A stretch of 64,000 bases of DNA, taken from contig NZ_CP032695.1 in NCBI RefSeq assembly GCF_003627755.1, positions 1,860,001 through 1,924,000 on the forward strand, written 5' to 3'. The translations under genes and the position numbers were made by a program. Positions within the stretch are counted from its first letter, which is position 1. Each line of letters begins with the position of its first letter. Positions 37,764 through 47,031 of the stretch are shown here, piece after piece. Origin of the DNA: Rhizobium jaguaris (GTDB lineage: Bacteria; Pseudomonadota; Alphaproteobacteria; Rhizobiales; Rhizobiaceae). The notes beneath the pieces are model-generated. The model was given only the letters and a program-made list of their open reading frames with translations, was not told the DNA's origin and did not search any database.

Positions 37764-39563
37764 TCAGACCGACTCGAACAGCGGCACGATCTCCATTTCC
37801 GGCACGAGCACCAACCCTTTATCGGTGATACGGATTTCCGGAATGACGGAGAGCGGGATCAGATTGAAGCCCATATAGGCGATGGTGCAGCCGGCCTTTT
37901 CCCATTCGACCTTCAGCGCTTTCACCTCTTCGGCGACCTCGTGTACGCGTTTGTCGGAGAGTAGACCGGCGATCGGCAACGGCACCATGGCCGTCGCCTC
38001 GCCGTCCATGACGACGCAGACGCCGCCCTGTTTGGCTGCGATCGCATCGAGCGCGATCTGCATGTCTGCCTCGTTGGTGCCGGCAACGATGATGTTGTGG
38101 CTGTCATGGCCGACAGAGGAGGCCACCGCCCCTTTCTTCAATCCGAAGCTGTTCAAAAGACCATGGGCGACATTGCCGGCCGACTTGCCGTGGCGCTCGA
38201 CCACCGTGACGAAGCAAAGGCCATGACGATCGAAATGCGTCTGCCAATCATTGGCCGGTTCGAGTTCCACCGTGACATGGCCGAGCGTAATGCCCGGCAA
38301 TTCGGTCTTGATCGTATGGGCGATCACCGGTCCGGTCGGCAATTCCGGCGTCAGTTTCAGGTTTCGCGGCAGTTTCACCGTGTGATAGGCCGCTTCGGGA
38401 TAGCGATAGGGGTTGGACAGTGCGGCATCGAGAACCGGCATAATCTTGCGGTCGTCGACCACCAGCTCGCCGCCATACCAGGTGCTGACAGGCTTCAGAT
38501 CGTAGGTCAGCAGCACGAGATCGGCGCGGCGCCCGCCGCCGAGACCGCCGATTTCGTGCTCCATGCCAAAGCGTGTCGCGCCATGTAGAGAGCCCATTGA
38601 CCAGGCCTGTTCCGGCTTCATGCCGGCCTTAACCGCTTCGCGCGTCACCCAATCGAGACCGAAGAGCAGCAAGTCTTCGGCATCGCGGTCATCGGTGCAG
38701 ACGGCAATGCGCTTATGGGAGGAGTCAAGCTCGGTGATGGTCTTGATCGCATGCGGCAGGCTATGCCACGGCGTCGTCGGCGGGCCGCCACGCAGAAATA
38801 GCCAGATGCCGGCCTCCAGCAGATCGTCGGCGATCTCTCGATCAATCGCTTCATGTGTATCGGTCACGCCCGACGCAGCATAGGCCGCGACGAATTCCCG
38901 ACCGTAGACATGGCCCGAGACCGGTCGCCCGCGCTCAAGCGCCGCTGCCAGAATGGCATGGCTGCGCTCGTCACCCATCGCCACCTGCACGAAGTCCATC
39001 TTCTCGCCAAGCGCAAGAGCCTCCGGCCATTTGTCGAACAGAGCCGCGATCTTCTCCGGCGCCAGATCGCCGCCGGCCGTTTCCAGCTTCAACGAAGTAG
39101 CCGGCACCGTGCTCGGCACGGTCAGGAAGATCGACAGCGGTGCATGACGTGCATCTTCCAACATTGCCTCGATACCGGCGACATCCATGACGTTGCCGAT
39201 CTCGTGACTGTCGCAGAAGATCGTCGTCGTGCCGTTCAGAAGCGCTGCCTCGGCATAGGCGCAGGCAGTCACCATGCTGGATTCGATGTGGATGTGGGGG
39301 TCGACGAGACCGGGCGCGATGATACCGCCCTTGGCGTCATAGAGTTTAGCGCCGCCACCTCTGTAGTTGCCGGCCGGCTTGACCGCGGCAATACGGCCTC
39401 CGGAAATCCAGACTTCTTTGCCGGCAAGAATGCGTTCGGAATAGGTCGACAGCACGCGCGCGTCCTGGATCACCAGATCGGGCTCCCGGCGGGCAAAGGC
39501 GACGTCGGCGAGCGTCCGCGTCATGGTCGAGAGCGGCTTGACGGAAAAGCGTGTGAGCGTCAT
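37764..39563 (-). CDS. ade: Adenine deaminase
   Basis: 599-aa amidohydrolase converting adenine to hypoxanthine and ammonia. Typical features: metal-binding [13 protein letters not shown] (about 90), [11 protein letters not shown] (about 119), GHVYGREF (about 197), HDSHNIIV and the C-terminal domain of bacterial Ade. Full length for the family. It follows the GST-like gene by 18 bases and ends the operon that also encodes the stand-alone Rieske protein, which links that operon to purine breakdown. Confidence 0.93.
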   Translation of the reverse strand: MTLTRFSVKPLSTMTRTLADVAFARREPDLVIQDARVLSTYSERILAGKEVWISGGRIAAVKPAGNYRGGGAKLYDAKGGIIAPGLVDPHIHIESSMVTACAYAEAALLNGTTTIFCDSHEIGNVMDVAGIEAMLEDARHAPLSIFLTVPSTVPATSLKLETAGGDLAPEKIAALFDKWPEALALGEKMDFVQVAMGDERSHAILAAALERGRPVSGHVYGREFVAAYAASGVTDTHEAIDREIADDLLEAGIWLFLRGGPPTTPWHSLPHAIKTITELDSSHKRIAVCTDDRDAEDLLLFGLDWVTREAVKAGMKPEQAWSMGSLHGATRFGMEHEIGGLGGGRRADLVLLTYDLKPVSTWYGGELVVDDRKIMPVLDAALSNPYRYPEAAYHTVKLPRNLKLTPELPTGPVIAHTIKTELPGITLGHVTVELEPANDWQTHFDRHGLCFVTVVERHGKSAGNVAHGLLNSFGLKKGAVASSVGHDSHNIIVAGTNEADMQIALDAIAAKQGGVCVVMDGEATAMVPLPIAGLLSDKRVHEVAEEVKALKVEWEKAGCTIAYMGFNLIPLSVIPEIRITDKGLVLVPEMEIVPLFESV

Positions 39564-39581
39564 CGGATATCCACCTCAAAA

Positions 39582-40214
39582 TCAATGATAATCGGGAATG
39601 CCGGGCATGGTGCGGAAGCCGTCGATGGCACGGAAACGGCGCAGCCACCGACGCAGGGCCGGATAGTCGTCATGATCGATGCCGTAATCGCGGCTCAGCG
39701 CAAAGGACGGAAACAGCGTCAGGTCCGCGAGCGTCGGGCCATTGCCGACGAACCACTCGAAGCCATCGAAATGGCGAAGCGTCATGTGGTCGTCCATGAT
39801 ACGGAAAGCCTTGCGGGCGTCGGCGCGCAGGGCGGCCTCATCGCCCGGTGTATCAAAGAGCGATTGCAGGCGCGCGGCGACAGCAGCTGCGAGTGCCGTC
39901 GCGGAAAAATGCAGCCACATCGTCGTGAGGCCGAATTCAGCCGCGTCCTCCGGCAGCCAACGCCGCGTCGGGTCGTAGGCCTTGGCCAGATAGGCGAGAA
40001 TCGTCTCGCTGCCGCGCAATGCCAGATCGCCGTCGGTCAGCACCGGCATGGTGCCCAAGGGATTAAGCGCCAGCATAGCCGGCTTGCTTTCCTCCTTACC
40101 CGGAAACATGTCGATGGCGGTCGTCTTATGGGCGAGCCCAAGCATGGAGAGCAGCAAGCGAATGCGATAGCTTCCCTCGTCCATTTCGTAGTTGTAGAGC
40201 GTAATCTCCGCCAT
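39582..40214 (-). CDS. Glutathione S-transferase family protein (NdmE-like candidate)
   Basis: 210-aa GST: N-terminal thioredoxin-like domain with NPLGTMPVLTDG (about 50) and SETILAYLAKAYD (about 69), C-terminal helical domain (about 90-205). Start ATG 40214 overlaps the Rieske gene stop (TGATG). In the caffeine N7-demethylase of Pseudomonas putida CBB5, a GST-like subunit (NdmE) is needed to hold together a Rieske-less oxygenase and a Rieske donor. The same set of parts occurs here, so a structural role rather than classic conjugation is plausible. That is inference; an ordinary GST remains possible. Confidence 0.88.
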   Translation of the reverse strand: MAEITLYNYEMDEGSYRIRLLLSMLGLAHKTTAIDMFPGKEESKPAMLALNPLGTMPVLTDGDLALRGSETILAYLAKAYDPTRRWLPEDAAEFGLTTMWLHFSATALAAAVAARLQSLFDTPGDEAALRADARKAFRIMDDHMTLRHFDGFEWFVGNGPTLADLTLFPSFALSRDYGIDHDDYPALRRWLRRFRAIDGFRTMPGIPDYH

Positions 40215-40876
40215 CAAGCGACCTCAGCCGTCTGTTCGAGGTCGAAGCGAAGACCTTCGGCCCATTGCGCGTAACGCTTCTGTTTGGCGCCCGCATTGAT
40301 CGCCGGCGAGCCGAGAATGACGATGTGGATGGTTGTCTTCTTCGGCGAAATGACCTGAACCGCGATCAGCAACCTGTCGTCCCCGGCCTGCAATATGCCG
40401 GCATTCCCGATGAAACTGCTCATTCCCATTTTCGCGAATGAGGCATGAACTTCCTCTGCCCCACGCTCGATATAGAGGCTGCGAATCGGCGTAATTCCCG
40501 TCGCAGCATCGATGTTCGGCAATGACACTTCTGAAGCTCTCGTCGCCCAGATGATCCCGTATTTTTCGGTGGTCGAATAGGTCGGCACCTTGATCGTCTG
40601 CGGCACATCCAGGGTCGGATGCGCGGGAATGTAGCGACATTGCCCTGCGGTATCATACTGCCAGCCGTGATATAGGCAGGCGATGTGATCGCCTCGGACG
40701 AAGCCGAAGCTCATGCGCATGCCGCGATGCGGGCAGCGATCCTCCCAGACATGCGCGTTGCCGCTATTGTCACGCCAGACGACGATCTCGCTGCCGTCGA
40801 CGACCGCGCCTGCCGATGTCCCCGGCTCGATCGACGACGACAGAGCGACAGGCGCCCATCCTGCTTCCAATTTCAT
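40214..40876 (-). CDS. Stand-alone Rieske [2Fe-2S] protein
   Basis: 220-aa protein. The N-terminal Rieske domain (about 5-105) has both ligand pairs: C48-x-H50 in CPHRG and C67-x2-H70 in CLYHGW, as in Rieske oxygenase alpha subunits. The mononuclear iron motif of oxygenases is absent; instead there is a separate domain of about 110 residues (110-220) I do not recognise. It cannot oxygenate by itself and should pass electrons to another subunit. The Rieske-less oxygenase encoded at 46160 in the divergent operon is the obvious partner. Overlaps the upstream small gene by 4 bases and the GST gene by one base. Confidence 0.9.
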   Translation of the reverse strand: MKLEAGWAPVALSSSIEPGTSAGAVVDGSEIVVWRDNSGNAHVWEDRCPHRGMRMSFGFVRGDHIACLYHGWQYDTAGQCRYIPAHPTLDVPQTIKVPTYSTTEKYGIIWATRASEVSLPNIDAATGITPIRSLYIERGAEEVHASFAKMGMSSFIGNAGILQAGDDRLLIAVQVISPKKTTIHIVILGSPAINAGAKQKRYAQWAEGLRFDLEQTAEVA

Positions 40877-41109
40877 ATGTCACTCCGCTCAATATCGAGA
40901 ATGATGCAGTCGTAGGGCCCGAGGCTGCAGGCCATTTCGAAGGCGTCGACAAGATCGTTCTGCCCTTTGACCGCGAGCGTCGCCGACGTCGCGTCACAGG
41001 CTTCCATCTCGATGTCCAGATCCAGCCGATGCGCACGATGCAGCGCGAATTCGATGAAACTGTCGCACACCATCTGCCCCCTGAAGATAAACCGCGCCCG
41101 TTCGGTCAT
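40873..41109 (-). CDS. Small acylphosphatase-fold-like protein without catalytic residues
   Basis: 78-aa protein, first gene of the minus-strand purine operon, overlapping the Rieske gene by 4 bases. Its pattern (FRGQMVCDSFIEFALHRA, then AVKGQNDLVDAFEMACSLGP) follows the spacing of acylphosphatase, but the catalytic Arg of the GVGFR loop and the Asn of the next strand are missing. It may be a non-catalytic accessory or small-molecule-binding subunit of the Rieske system. The fold assignment is from pattern only. Confidence 0.65.
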   Translation of the reverse strand: MTERARFIFRGQMVCDSFIEFALHRAHRLDLDIEMEACDATSATLAVKGQNDLVDAFEMACSLGPYDCIILDIERSDI

Positions 41110-41170
41110 GCCGCTGAATTTCCGTTCGCCTCACCCACTCTCCGCCTTGCGCATCAAAATTGCTCACTAT

Positions 41171-41189
41171 GCATAAAAAATATACATGC
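41171..41189. promoter_or_regulatory. GCAT-N11-ATGC inverted repeat, possible activator site
   Basis: GCAT (41171-41174) and ATGC (41186-41189) flank an AT-only stretch in the divergent purine-locus promoter, about 110 bases upstream of the sigma-54 promoter match at 41295. This is the distance at which enhancer-binding activators sit. Confidence 0.3.
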
Positions 41190-41294
41190 TTCCGTTTTAG
41201 GCATTCTAGACGTTCTCTCCTTGAGAATTCAAGAGACTTTCCGGAGCTTGCGAACACGCAGCGTCGGCAAAGCGCCCGATCCGTCCGCTGCAAC

Positions 41295-41309
41295 TGGCAT
41301 AATTGTTGC
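41295..41309 (+). promoter_or_regulatory. Sigma-54 (-24/-12) promoter match, purine importer operon
   Basis: TGGCA-N6-TTGC with the GG and GC exactly 12 bases apart, as in sigma-54 promoters (consensus TGGCACG-N4-TTGCW; here T replaces the C after TGGCA, and G follows TTGC). Transcription would start about 12 bases downstream, near 41321, ahead of the ATG at 41359. This would put the operon under nitrogen control. Confidence 0.6.
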
Positions 41310-41358
41310 GTCGATAAGATCACGGCGCGTTCGCCGCGCCAAACCAAAAGGGGACCCC

Positions 41359-42480
41359 ATGATTGACTTGCGTTCGCTTTCCCGTCGCGGATTTCTAAAC
41401 ATGAGCGCCGCCGGCGCGGCGGCTCTGATGCTGCCCGCTGGCCTTGCCAGCCCGGCGCGGGCGGCTGCTTCATTCTCAGCGATCAAGGAAGAGGATGCGA
41501 TCGTCGGCTTTGGCCATGTCGGTCCGATTTCAGACGAAGGCTGGACCTGGGCGCATCACCAGGGCCTGCTTGCGGTCAAAGCCGCCTATCCGAAGCTCAA
41601 GAAGATCCTCGAAGTGGAGAACATCCCCTATTCGGCCGACGCGACGCGCACCTATCGTCAGTTTGTCAGCGAAGGCGCCAACATCATTTTCGACACCTCT
41701 TCGAATGGCGACTTCCTGCATGCCGTCGTCAAGCAGGCGCCTGGCGTCACCTTCCTGGAGTGTGACGGTCGCGTCAATATGGACAATCTCGGCTGGTATT
41801 ACCTGGCGCATTGGTATCCGACCTATGTCATCGGTGTTGCGGCCGGCCATCTGGCGAAGTCCGGCAAGCTCGGCTACGTGGCCTCCTTCCCAGTGGCATC
41901 AGTTTTTGCCTCCACCAACGCCTTCCTGATGGGCGCCCGATCCGTCAATCCGAATGCGACGCTGCAGACGATCGCCATCAATTCGTGGTTCGATCCGCAG
42001 GCAGCGACGCAGGCGGGCACCGCGCTCATCGACAACGGCTGTGACTTCCTGTTCGGCATCATGGACGAAGCCGGTTACCTGCAAGTCGCTGAAAAGCGCG
42101 GCGTCTGGGCCGCCATGTGGAACACCGATATCCGCCGCTACGGCCCGAATTCCTATGTCTCATCCGTCCTCATCGACTTCAACAAATTCTACATCGATCA
42201 AGTCGGCAAGCGCCTTGCAGGTACCTGGACGCCGGGCGATACCTTGTTTGCAATGGGCTCCGGCGTCGACCGTGACAAATGGGGCGAGAAGGTTCCGGCC
42301 GATGTCGCCGCTGCCGCCGATGCGGTGCGCGACAAGATCATGGGCGGCTGGTCGCCCTTCACTGGCGAGATCAAGGATTCGAGCGGCAAGGTTCGTATCG
42401 CCGCCGGCCAGACGATGACGGATAACGACCTCTACAATTGGGATTGGTCGGTCGAGGGCGTCACCGGTCTGAGCGCCTGA
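41359..42480 (+). CDS. BMP family ABC transporter substrate-binding protein (purine/nucleoside-type)
   Basis: 373-aa Med/PnrA-type (basic membrane protein family) binding protein. A Tat signal SRRGFLNMSAAGAAALM precedes the mature region from about residue 36. Motifs FGHVGPISDEGWTWAHHQG and IIFDTSSNGDFLHAV are typical of the family, which binds nucleosides and nucleobases. Start ATG 41359 follows AAAGGGGA; longer upstream frames run back through the promoter. First gene of an operon ending in guanine deaminase, which supports a purine-like ligand. Confidence 0.92.
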   Translation: MIDLRSLSRRGFLNMSAAGAAALMLPAGLASPARAAASFSAIKEEDAIVGFGHVGPISDEGWTWAHHQGLLAVKAAYPKLKKILEVENIPYSADATRTYRQFVSEGANIIFDTSSNGDFLHAVVKQAPGVTFLECDGRVNMDNLGWYYLAHWYPTYVIGVAAGHLAKSGKLGYVASFPVASVFASTNAFLMGARSVNPNATLQTIAINSWFDPQAATQAGTALIDNGCDFLFGIMDEAGYLQVAEKRGVWAAMWNTDIRRYGPNSYVSSVLIDFNKFYIDQVGKRLAGTWTPGDTLFAMGSGVDRDKWGEKVPADVAAAADAVRDKIMGGWSPFTGEIKDSSGKVRIAAGQTMTDNDLYNWDWSVEGVTGLSA

Positions 42481-42500
42481 CCGATACATCATCGCCAACA

Positions 42501-42529
42501 GAACCGGGCCGGTGTATCCGGCCGGGTTC
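42501..42529 (+). terminator. Intercistronic hairpin after BMP binding-protein gene
   Basis: 12-bp stem with one mismatch (42501-42512 with 42518-42529), loop TGTAT, 20 bases past the binding-protein stop. No U-tract. Probably stabilises the binding-protein mRNA or partially attenuates the rest of the operon, as at 19151. Confidence 0.5.
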
Positions 42530-42557
42530 GCTCTTCATCACATCTTGGTGCCCTTCA

Positions 42558-44132
42558 ATGACTGAAACCGCGCCTTCCTTTTCCGCCCCGCCGGGTACGC
42601 CGCCGCTGGTCCAGCTCAGGGGCATCGCGAAATATTTTCCGGGTGTCATCGCCAACGAAGATGTCAATCTCGATGTTCTGCCGGGCGAAATCCATGCACT
42701 GCTTGGAGAGAACGGCGCGGGCAAATCGACGCTGATGAATATCCTGACCGGTATTTATCAGCCCGATGCCGGCGAGATCATCATCGACGGCTACGCCCAG
42801 CAATTCGCAACTCCACTTCAGGCGATCGCCGCCGGCATCGGCATGGTGCACCAGCATTTCAAGCTGGTGCAAGCCTTCACCGTCGCCGAGAACATTCATC
42901 TCGGCTGGTCGGAAACACCGCGCCGCGCATCGGCGCAGGTTCTGGAGGCCCGCGCGGCGGCGTTGGCAACAAAGTTCAATCTGCAGACACGGCCCGGCGC
43001 CCGCATCAGCGATCTTTCCACCGGCGAACAGCAGCGCGTCGAAATCCTGCGCGTGTTGGCAAGGCAGGCGCGCGTCCTTATTCTGGATGAGCCGACGGCG
43101 GTGCTGACGCCCGTTGAGGCCCGCGAGCTGTTCAAGGCGCTGCGCGACTTCGTGAGGGAAGGCAGTGCCATCATCTTCATCAGCCACAAGCTCGATGAAG
43201 TGCTGGAAATTTCCGACCGCATCAGCATTCTGCGCGGTGGCCGCAAGATCGCCACGGAAAAGACGGCTGACTGCAATCCACTCATGCTTGCCAAATTGAT
43301 GGTGGGCCGCGATATCGTCCTCGCCGACATGCGGCAACGGGCAGCAGGTGCTGCGCCCATCTCGCCGGAACCGGTATTGAGCGTCAAGGAGGTCTCCGCG
43401 CTCAACGACGCCGGCGATGAGGCATTGCATGCCGTGTCGCTGCAGGTTCATGCGGGCGAAATTCTCGGCATTGCCGGCGTCGCGGGCAATGGCCAGCGCG
43501 AACTCAGCCAGGTACTCGCAGGCATGCGACCGGTCAGCGGTGGCCGCATCCTTATCGAGGGAACGCCGGTCGAGCGTAGCAACGCCGCAGATTTCGTCGA
43601 GCGCGGCATCGGCCATATTCCCGAAGACCGGCTGCATAGCGGCCTTGCGCCTGCGCGCAGCATCATCATCAACGCCGTCATGCGCGAATATAAGAAGCCG
43701 CCGGTTTCTTCAGGCGGCGTCTACCGCCCGGGCGCGGCGGCGGCACTTGCCAAGGAGATCGCCGCAGCGGCTGATGTCGCAATTCCGGATTTCGGCATGC
43801 CCATTCGCAACCTCTCGGGTGGAAACCAGCAACGCCTCGTCGCGCGGCGCGAGATGCGTATCGCAAACAAGGTGCTGATCGCCGCCTATCCGAGCCGCGG
43901 ACTCGATGTCGGCGCCATCAATACTATGCTGCGCTATATCGTCGAGCTGCGCGATGCCGGCGCCGGCATCGTGTTGATCTCCGAGGAGCTTGAGGAGCTG
44001 CTGAATCTCTCGGACCGTATCGCGGTTCTCTACGAAGGTCGGATCATGGGGATCGTCGACAACGACAAGGCCGACATCGACCGGATCGGCCTGCTGATGG
44101 GCGGCCGGGCCCATATGCGCGAGGTTGCCTGA
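42558..44132 (+). CDS. ABC transporter ATP-binding protein, duplicated (purine/nucleoside importer)
   Basis: 524-aa protein with two fused ATPase domains, the arrangement found in ribose/nucleoside importers (RbsA, NupA type). Domain 1 has GENGAGKST (about 47) and LILDEPTAVLTP (about 175); domain 2 has a degenerate Walker A (GVAGNGQRELS) and LSGGNQQRLVARRE with AYPSRGLDVGAI. ATG 42558 is the likely start, though its binding site is weak; the frame is open farther upstream into the hairpin region. Works with the two permeases that follow. Confidence 0.92.
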   Translation: MTETAPSFSAPPGTPPLVQLRGIAKYFPGVIANEDVNLDVLPGEIHALLGENGAGKSTLMNILTGIYQPDAGEIIIDGYAQQFATPLQAIAAGIGMVHQHFKLVQAFTVAENIHLGWSETPRRASAQVLEARAAALATKFNLQTRPGARISDLSTGEQQRVEILRVLARQARVLILDEPTAVLTPVEARELFKALRDFVREGSAIIFISHKLDEVLEISDRISILRGGRKIATEKTADCNPLMLAKLMVGRDIVLADMRQRAAGAAPISPEPVLSVKEVSALNDAGDEALHAVSLQVHAGEILGIAGVAGNGQRELSQVLAGMRPVSGGRILIEGTPVERSNAADFVERGIGHIPEDRLHSGLAPARSIIINAVMREYKKPPVSSGGVYRPGAAAALAKEIAAAADVAIPDFGMPIRNLSGGNQQRLVARREMRIANKVLIAAYPSRGLDVGAINTMLRYIVELRDAGAGIVLISEELEELLNLSDRIAVLYEGRIMGIVDNDKADIDRIGLLMGGRAHMREVA

Positions 44133-44133
44133 A

Positions 44134-45177
44134 ATGGCTGCATCCTGGCGTCTTCAGCGTTTGCCCTCCGCCTCGCCCGCCATCGCCTTTGCCGCGCGCA
44201 TTGCTGCTATCCTGCTGGCGCTCGTCTTCACTGGCATTGTCCTGGCTATCACCGGTGCCAACCCGCTTGAGCTCGCCTCGGAAGTGATCGACTCGAGCTT
44301 CGGGTCAAGCTTCGGCCTTCAGGATCTAGGTGTTCTTCTGATACCGCTGATATTGACGGGCCTCTCCGTCGCTGTCGGCCAGCAGATCGGCGTCTGGAAC
44401 ATCGGCGCGGAGGGTCAATTCTATGCCGGCGCTTTTGCGGCCGCGGCGGTCGGTCTCTTCGTGCCGGGACCGCCGGTCGTGATCCTGCCGCTAATGTTCT
44501 TGGCCGGCCTCATCGGCGGCGCGGTCTGGATCCTTATCCCGACGCTTGCCCGCGCCTATGCTGATGTCAACGAGCTGATCACGACACTGCTGCTGAACTT
44601 CGTCGCCATCCTGCTGGTATATTACGTCTCGACAAGTGCCTGGCGCGATCGGACGGCGAATTCGGCGACGGCAAGACTATCGGCGGAGATCCCCGAACTA
44701 TGGGGTTCGGTGCATTGGGGCTTTCCGGTCGCCATTCTCACCGCCTTCGTCGTCGCCGGCATCCTCGCCTTTTCGCGCTGGGGCTATGAGGTCCGCCTGG
44801 TGGGCTCAAATTCGTCCGCCGCACATTATGCCGGCATGCCGGCCCGTCGCCATCTGATCACCGTCATGCTGCTGTCCGGTGCGACAGCCGGATTGGCCGG
44901 CATGCTGGAGATCGCCGGCACGGTGCACCGGCTACAGGGCGGTATCTCCAACAATTACGGCTATCTCGGCATCATGGTCGCAGTTCTGGCGCGCAATTCC
45001 GCGATCGGCGTCATATTTTCCGCCGCGTTTATGGCCTTCATCCTCAATTCCGGCATCATTCTGCAGACCCAGGGGCTGACCACTTCGGCCGTGCTTGCCA
45101 TCACCGGTCTTATCCTGTTCCTGACGGCGGTCGGCGACGAACTCGCCCATTACCGCTTTGCCCGTGACAAGGCTTAA
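44134..45177 (+). CDS. ABC transporter permease (BMP/nucleoside type), first
   Basis: 347-aa BPD_transp_2-type permease with about 8-10 predicted helices; motif GQQIGVWNIGAEGQFYAGAFAA near residue 85 is characteristic of the nucleoside importer permeases. Start ATG 44134 lies one base after the ATPase stop; TTG 44125 is possible but inside that gene. Partner of the permease at 45193. Confidence 0.92.
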   Translation: MAASWRLQRLPSASPAIAFAARIAAILLALVFTGIVLAITGANPLELASEVIDSSFGSSFGLQDLGVLLIPLILTGLSVAVGQQIGVWNIGAEGQFYAGAFAAAAVGLFVPGPPVVILPLMFLAGLIGGAVWILIPTLARAYADVNELITTLLLNFVAILLVYYVSTSAWRDRTANSATARLSAEIPELWGSVHWGFPVAILTAFVVAGILAFSRWGYEVRLVGSNSSAAHYAGMPARRHLITVMLLSGATAGLAGMLEIAGTVHRLQGGISNNYGYLGIMVAVLARNSAIGVIFSAAFMAFILNSGIILQTQGLTTSAVLAITGLILFLTAVGDELAHYRFARDKA

Positions 45178-45192
45178 GGGGAGAAAGAGATC

Positions 45193-46128
45193 ATGGAGCT
45201 TCTGACGGGCCTTCTCACCACAGCCTTCCTCGCCGGCGGCGTCCTGTCCCTCGCCGCCCTCGGCGAAGTGTTGGCCGAACGCGTCGGTGTCGTCAATCTC
45301 GGCGTCGAGGGCCTGATGGCGATGGGGGCGCTGACGGCGATCGCAGCAACGACGTCCTTTCCTTCACCCATTTTCGGCTTCCTCGCCGCGCTTCTGGTTG
45401 GCGCGGTCTTCGGCATGCTGTTTGCTCTCGCCACGGTCTTGTTGCGTGCCAACCAGGTGCTCTGCGGCCTGGCGCTGACGCTGATGGGCAACGGCATCGC
45501 TTCCAGCTTCGGCCGGGCCTATTCCGGCATGCCGTCGCGCGCCACCTTCTCCGGTGTCGAAATTCCACTATTGAGCGACGTTCCCATACTCGGCAAAGCC
45601 TTCTTTTCGCAGAATATCCTCGTCTATCTCATCTACATCGTCCTGCCGGTGGCGCTGAGCTACATCATGTTCCGCACCCGCCATGGGCTCAACCTGCGCG
45701 CGGTCGGCGAAAATCCTGCCGCCGCCGATGCTGCCGGCATTCCGGTCAATCTCATCCGCTTCGCCTATGTCACGGCCGGTTCGGCGCTTGCGGCCGGAGC
45801 CGGCGCCTACCTGACACTCGCCTTTGTGCCCTCCTGGTCCGACGGCGTCGTTGCCGGCCGCGGCTGGATCGCGGTGGCGCTGGTGATCTTCGCCGGCTAC
45901 CGGCCCATCCCGGCCGTCCTTTCGGGCCTGCTCTTCGGCCTCATCACAGCGATCGGTTTCGTCGGCCAGGCGCGCGGCTGGCCGATCGCGCCGGCCTTCC
46001 TCTCCATGCTGCCCTATCTCGGCACCATGGCCTTCATCATCGTGCCGGTACTTGCCTGGCAGCGCATGCGCAGTATCATGGCCGCACCCGCCGCAATCGG
46101 TCTGCCCTACTATCGCGATGTCCGTTAA
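45193..46128 (+). CDS. ABC transporter permease (BMP/nucleoside type), second
   Basis: 311-aa BPD_transp_2-type permease with GVVNLGVEGLMAMGAL near residue 34, the counterpart motif of the first permease. GGGGAGAAAGAG precedes the ATG. It completes the importer (binding protein, double ATPase, two permeases). The next gene, the Rieske-less oxygenase, follows after 31 bases, so importer and enzyme are co-transcribed. Confidence 0.92.
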   Translation: MELLTGLLTTAFLAGGVLSLAALGEVLAERVGVVNLGVEGLMAMGALTAIAATTSFPSPIFGFLAALLVGAVFGMLFALATVLLRANQVLCGLALTLMGNGIASSFGRAYSGMPSRATFSGVEIPLLSDVPILGKAFFSQNILVYLIYIVLPVALSYIMFRTRHGLNLRAVGENPAAADAAGIPVNLIRFAYVTAGSALAAGAGAYLTLAFVPSWSDGVVAGRGWIAVALVIFAGYRPIPAVLSGLLFGLITAIGFVGQARGWPIAPAFLSMLPYLGTMAFIIVPVLAWQRMRSIMAAPAAIGLPYYRDVR

Positions 46129-46159
46129 ACTGAACCGAGAGACGGGAAAGAGAGCGTCC

Positions 46160-47017
46160 ATGAGCCAATGTTCCGACAAAGCAGCCCTCGACCAATGGTA
46201 TGCCCTCGAAACTGAAAATGAGATTCCGTTCGGGACCTCTGCGAACCGCCTGCTCGGTACCAATCTCACGGTCACGCGGGATCCGGACGGCGAGCTCGTC
46301 GTGAAAGCTGACAGCCAGGAAGAGTCGCTGCCGCTGATCAAGCGCTTCGGCCTCGTCTGGACCACGCTCGGGACGCCGCCGGGCGGCCTTTTCGAGCTTC
46401 CCGAGGCCGACGAGCCGGACCGGCGCGTCGTCAATTGCGGCACGGTCGCGGTGCGCGCTTCCGGGCTCAGGATTGTCGAGAATTTCCTCGATCTGGCGCA
46501 TTTTCCCTTCGTCCACACCGATATTCTCGGCGCCGAGCCGCACACCGAGGTGACGCACTACAATGTCGAGATTCGCCGCGATGTCGACGAGGTCTGGGCG
46601 ACCAATTGCCAGTTCTTTCAGCCACAAGCGGCTCTTTCGGCCAGCGAAGGCATCATGACCGATTATATCTATCGCGTCATGACGCCATTCACGACCCTGC
46701 TCTACAAGACCTGCCCCAATGCGGAGAACCGCTGGGATGTGATCTGTCTCTTCGTGCAGCCGCTCGATCCCGATCGCTGCCGCGCCCATCCCGTGATGTT
46801 CCTGATCGACGATGTCTCGACGACGACGGAACTCGTGCATTTCCAGCAGTTGATCTTCCTGCAGGACCGTATCATCTTGGAAAACCAGCGCCCGGTTCTG
46901 CTGCCGATGGAAGCGCGCGCCGAGATCCCGACCCGCGCCGACGCCACCTCAATCGCCTATCGCCGCTGGTTGAAGGAGAAGGGTATCACCTACGGCACGA
47001 CGATCATGGCTGCCTGA
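46160..47017 (+). CDS. Rieske-type oxygenase catalytic subunit lacking the Rieske domain (NdmC-like)
   Basis: 285-aa protein. It keeps the mononuclear non-heme iron site of Rieske oxygenases, N108-x2-D111-x2-H114-x4-H119 (ENFLDLAHFPFVHT), with D236 (FLQDRIILENQ) as likely third ligand. The first 45 residues (DQWYALETENEIP, RLLGTNLTVTRD) match the lead-in of a Rieske alpha subunit, but the [2Fe-2S] module with its two CxH/CxxH pairs is deleted, and the sequence jumps directly to the post-Rieske strand KRFGLVWTTLG. It therefore needs an external Rieske donor, probably the protein at 40214-40876. NdmC of Pseudomonas putida CBB5 (N7-demethylase) has the same reduced architecture. ATG 46160 chosen because it starts just before the conserved DQWY. 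Confidence 0.87.
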   Translation: MSQCSDKAALDQWYALETENEIPFGTSANRLLGTNLTVTRDPDGELVVKADSQEESLPLIKRFGLVWTTLGTPPGGLFELPEADEPDRRVVNCGTVAVRASGLRIVENFLDLAHFPFVHTDILGAEPHTEVTHYNVEIRRDVDEVWATNCQFFQPQAALSASEGIMTDYIYRVMTPFTTLLYKTCPNAENRWDVICLFVQPLDPDRCRAHPVMFLIDDVSTTTELVHFQQLIFLQDRIILENQRPVLLPMEARAEIPTRADATSIAYRRWLKEKGITYGTTIMAA

Positions 47018-47031
47018 GAAGAGGCACACTC

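Noticed and set aside
38853..40274. 473-aa open frame opposite adenine deaminase and the GST gene
   Set aside because: Crosses two well-supported minus-strand genes and their junction; composition typical of a shadow frame.
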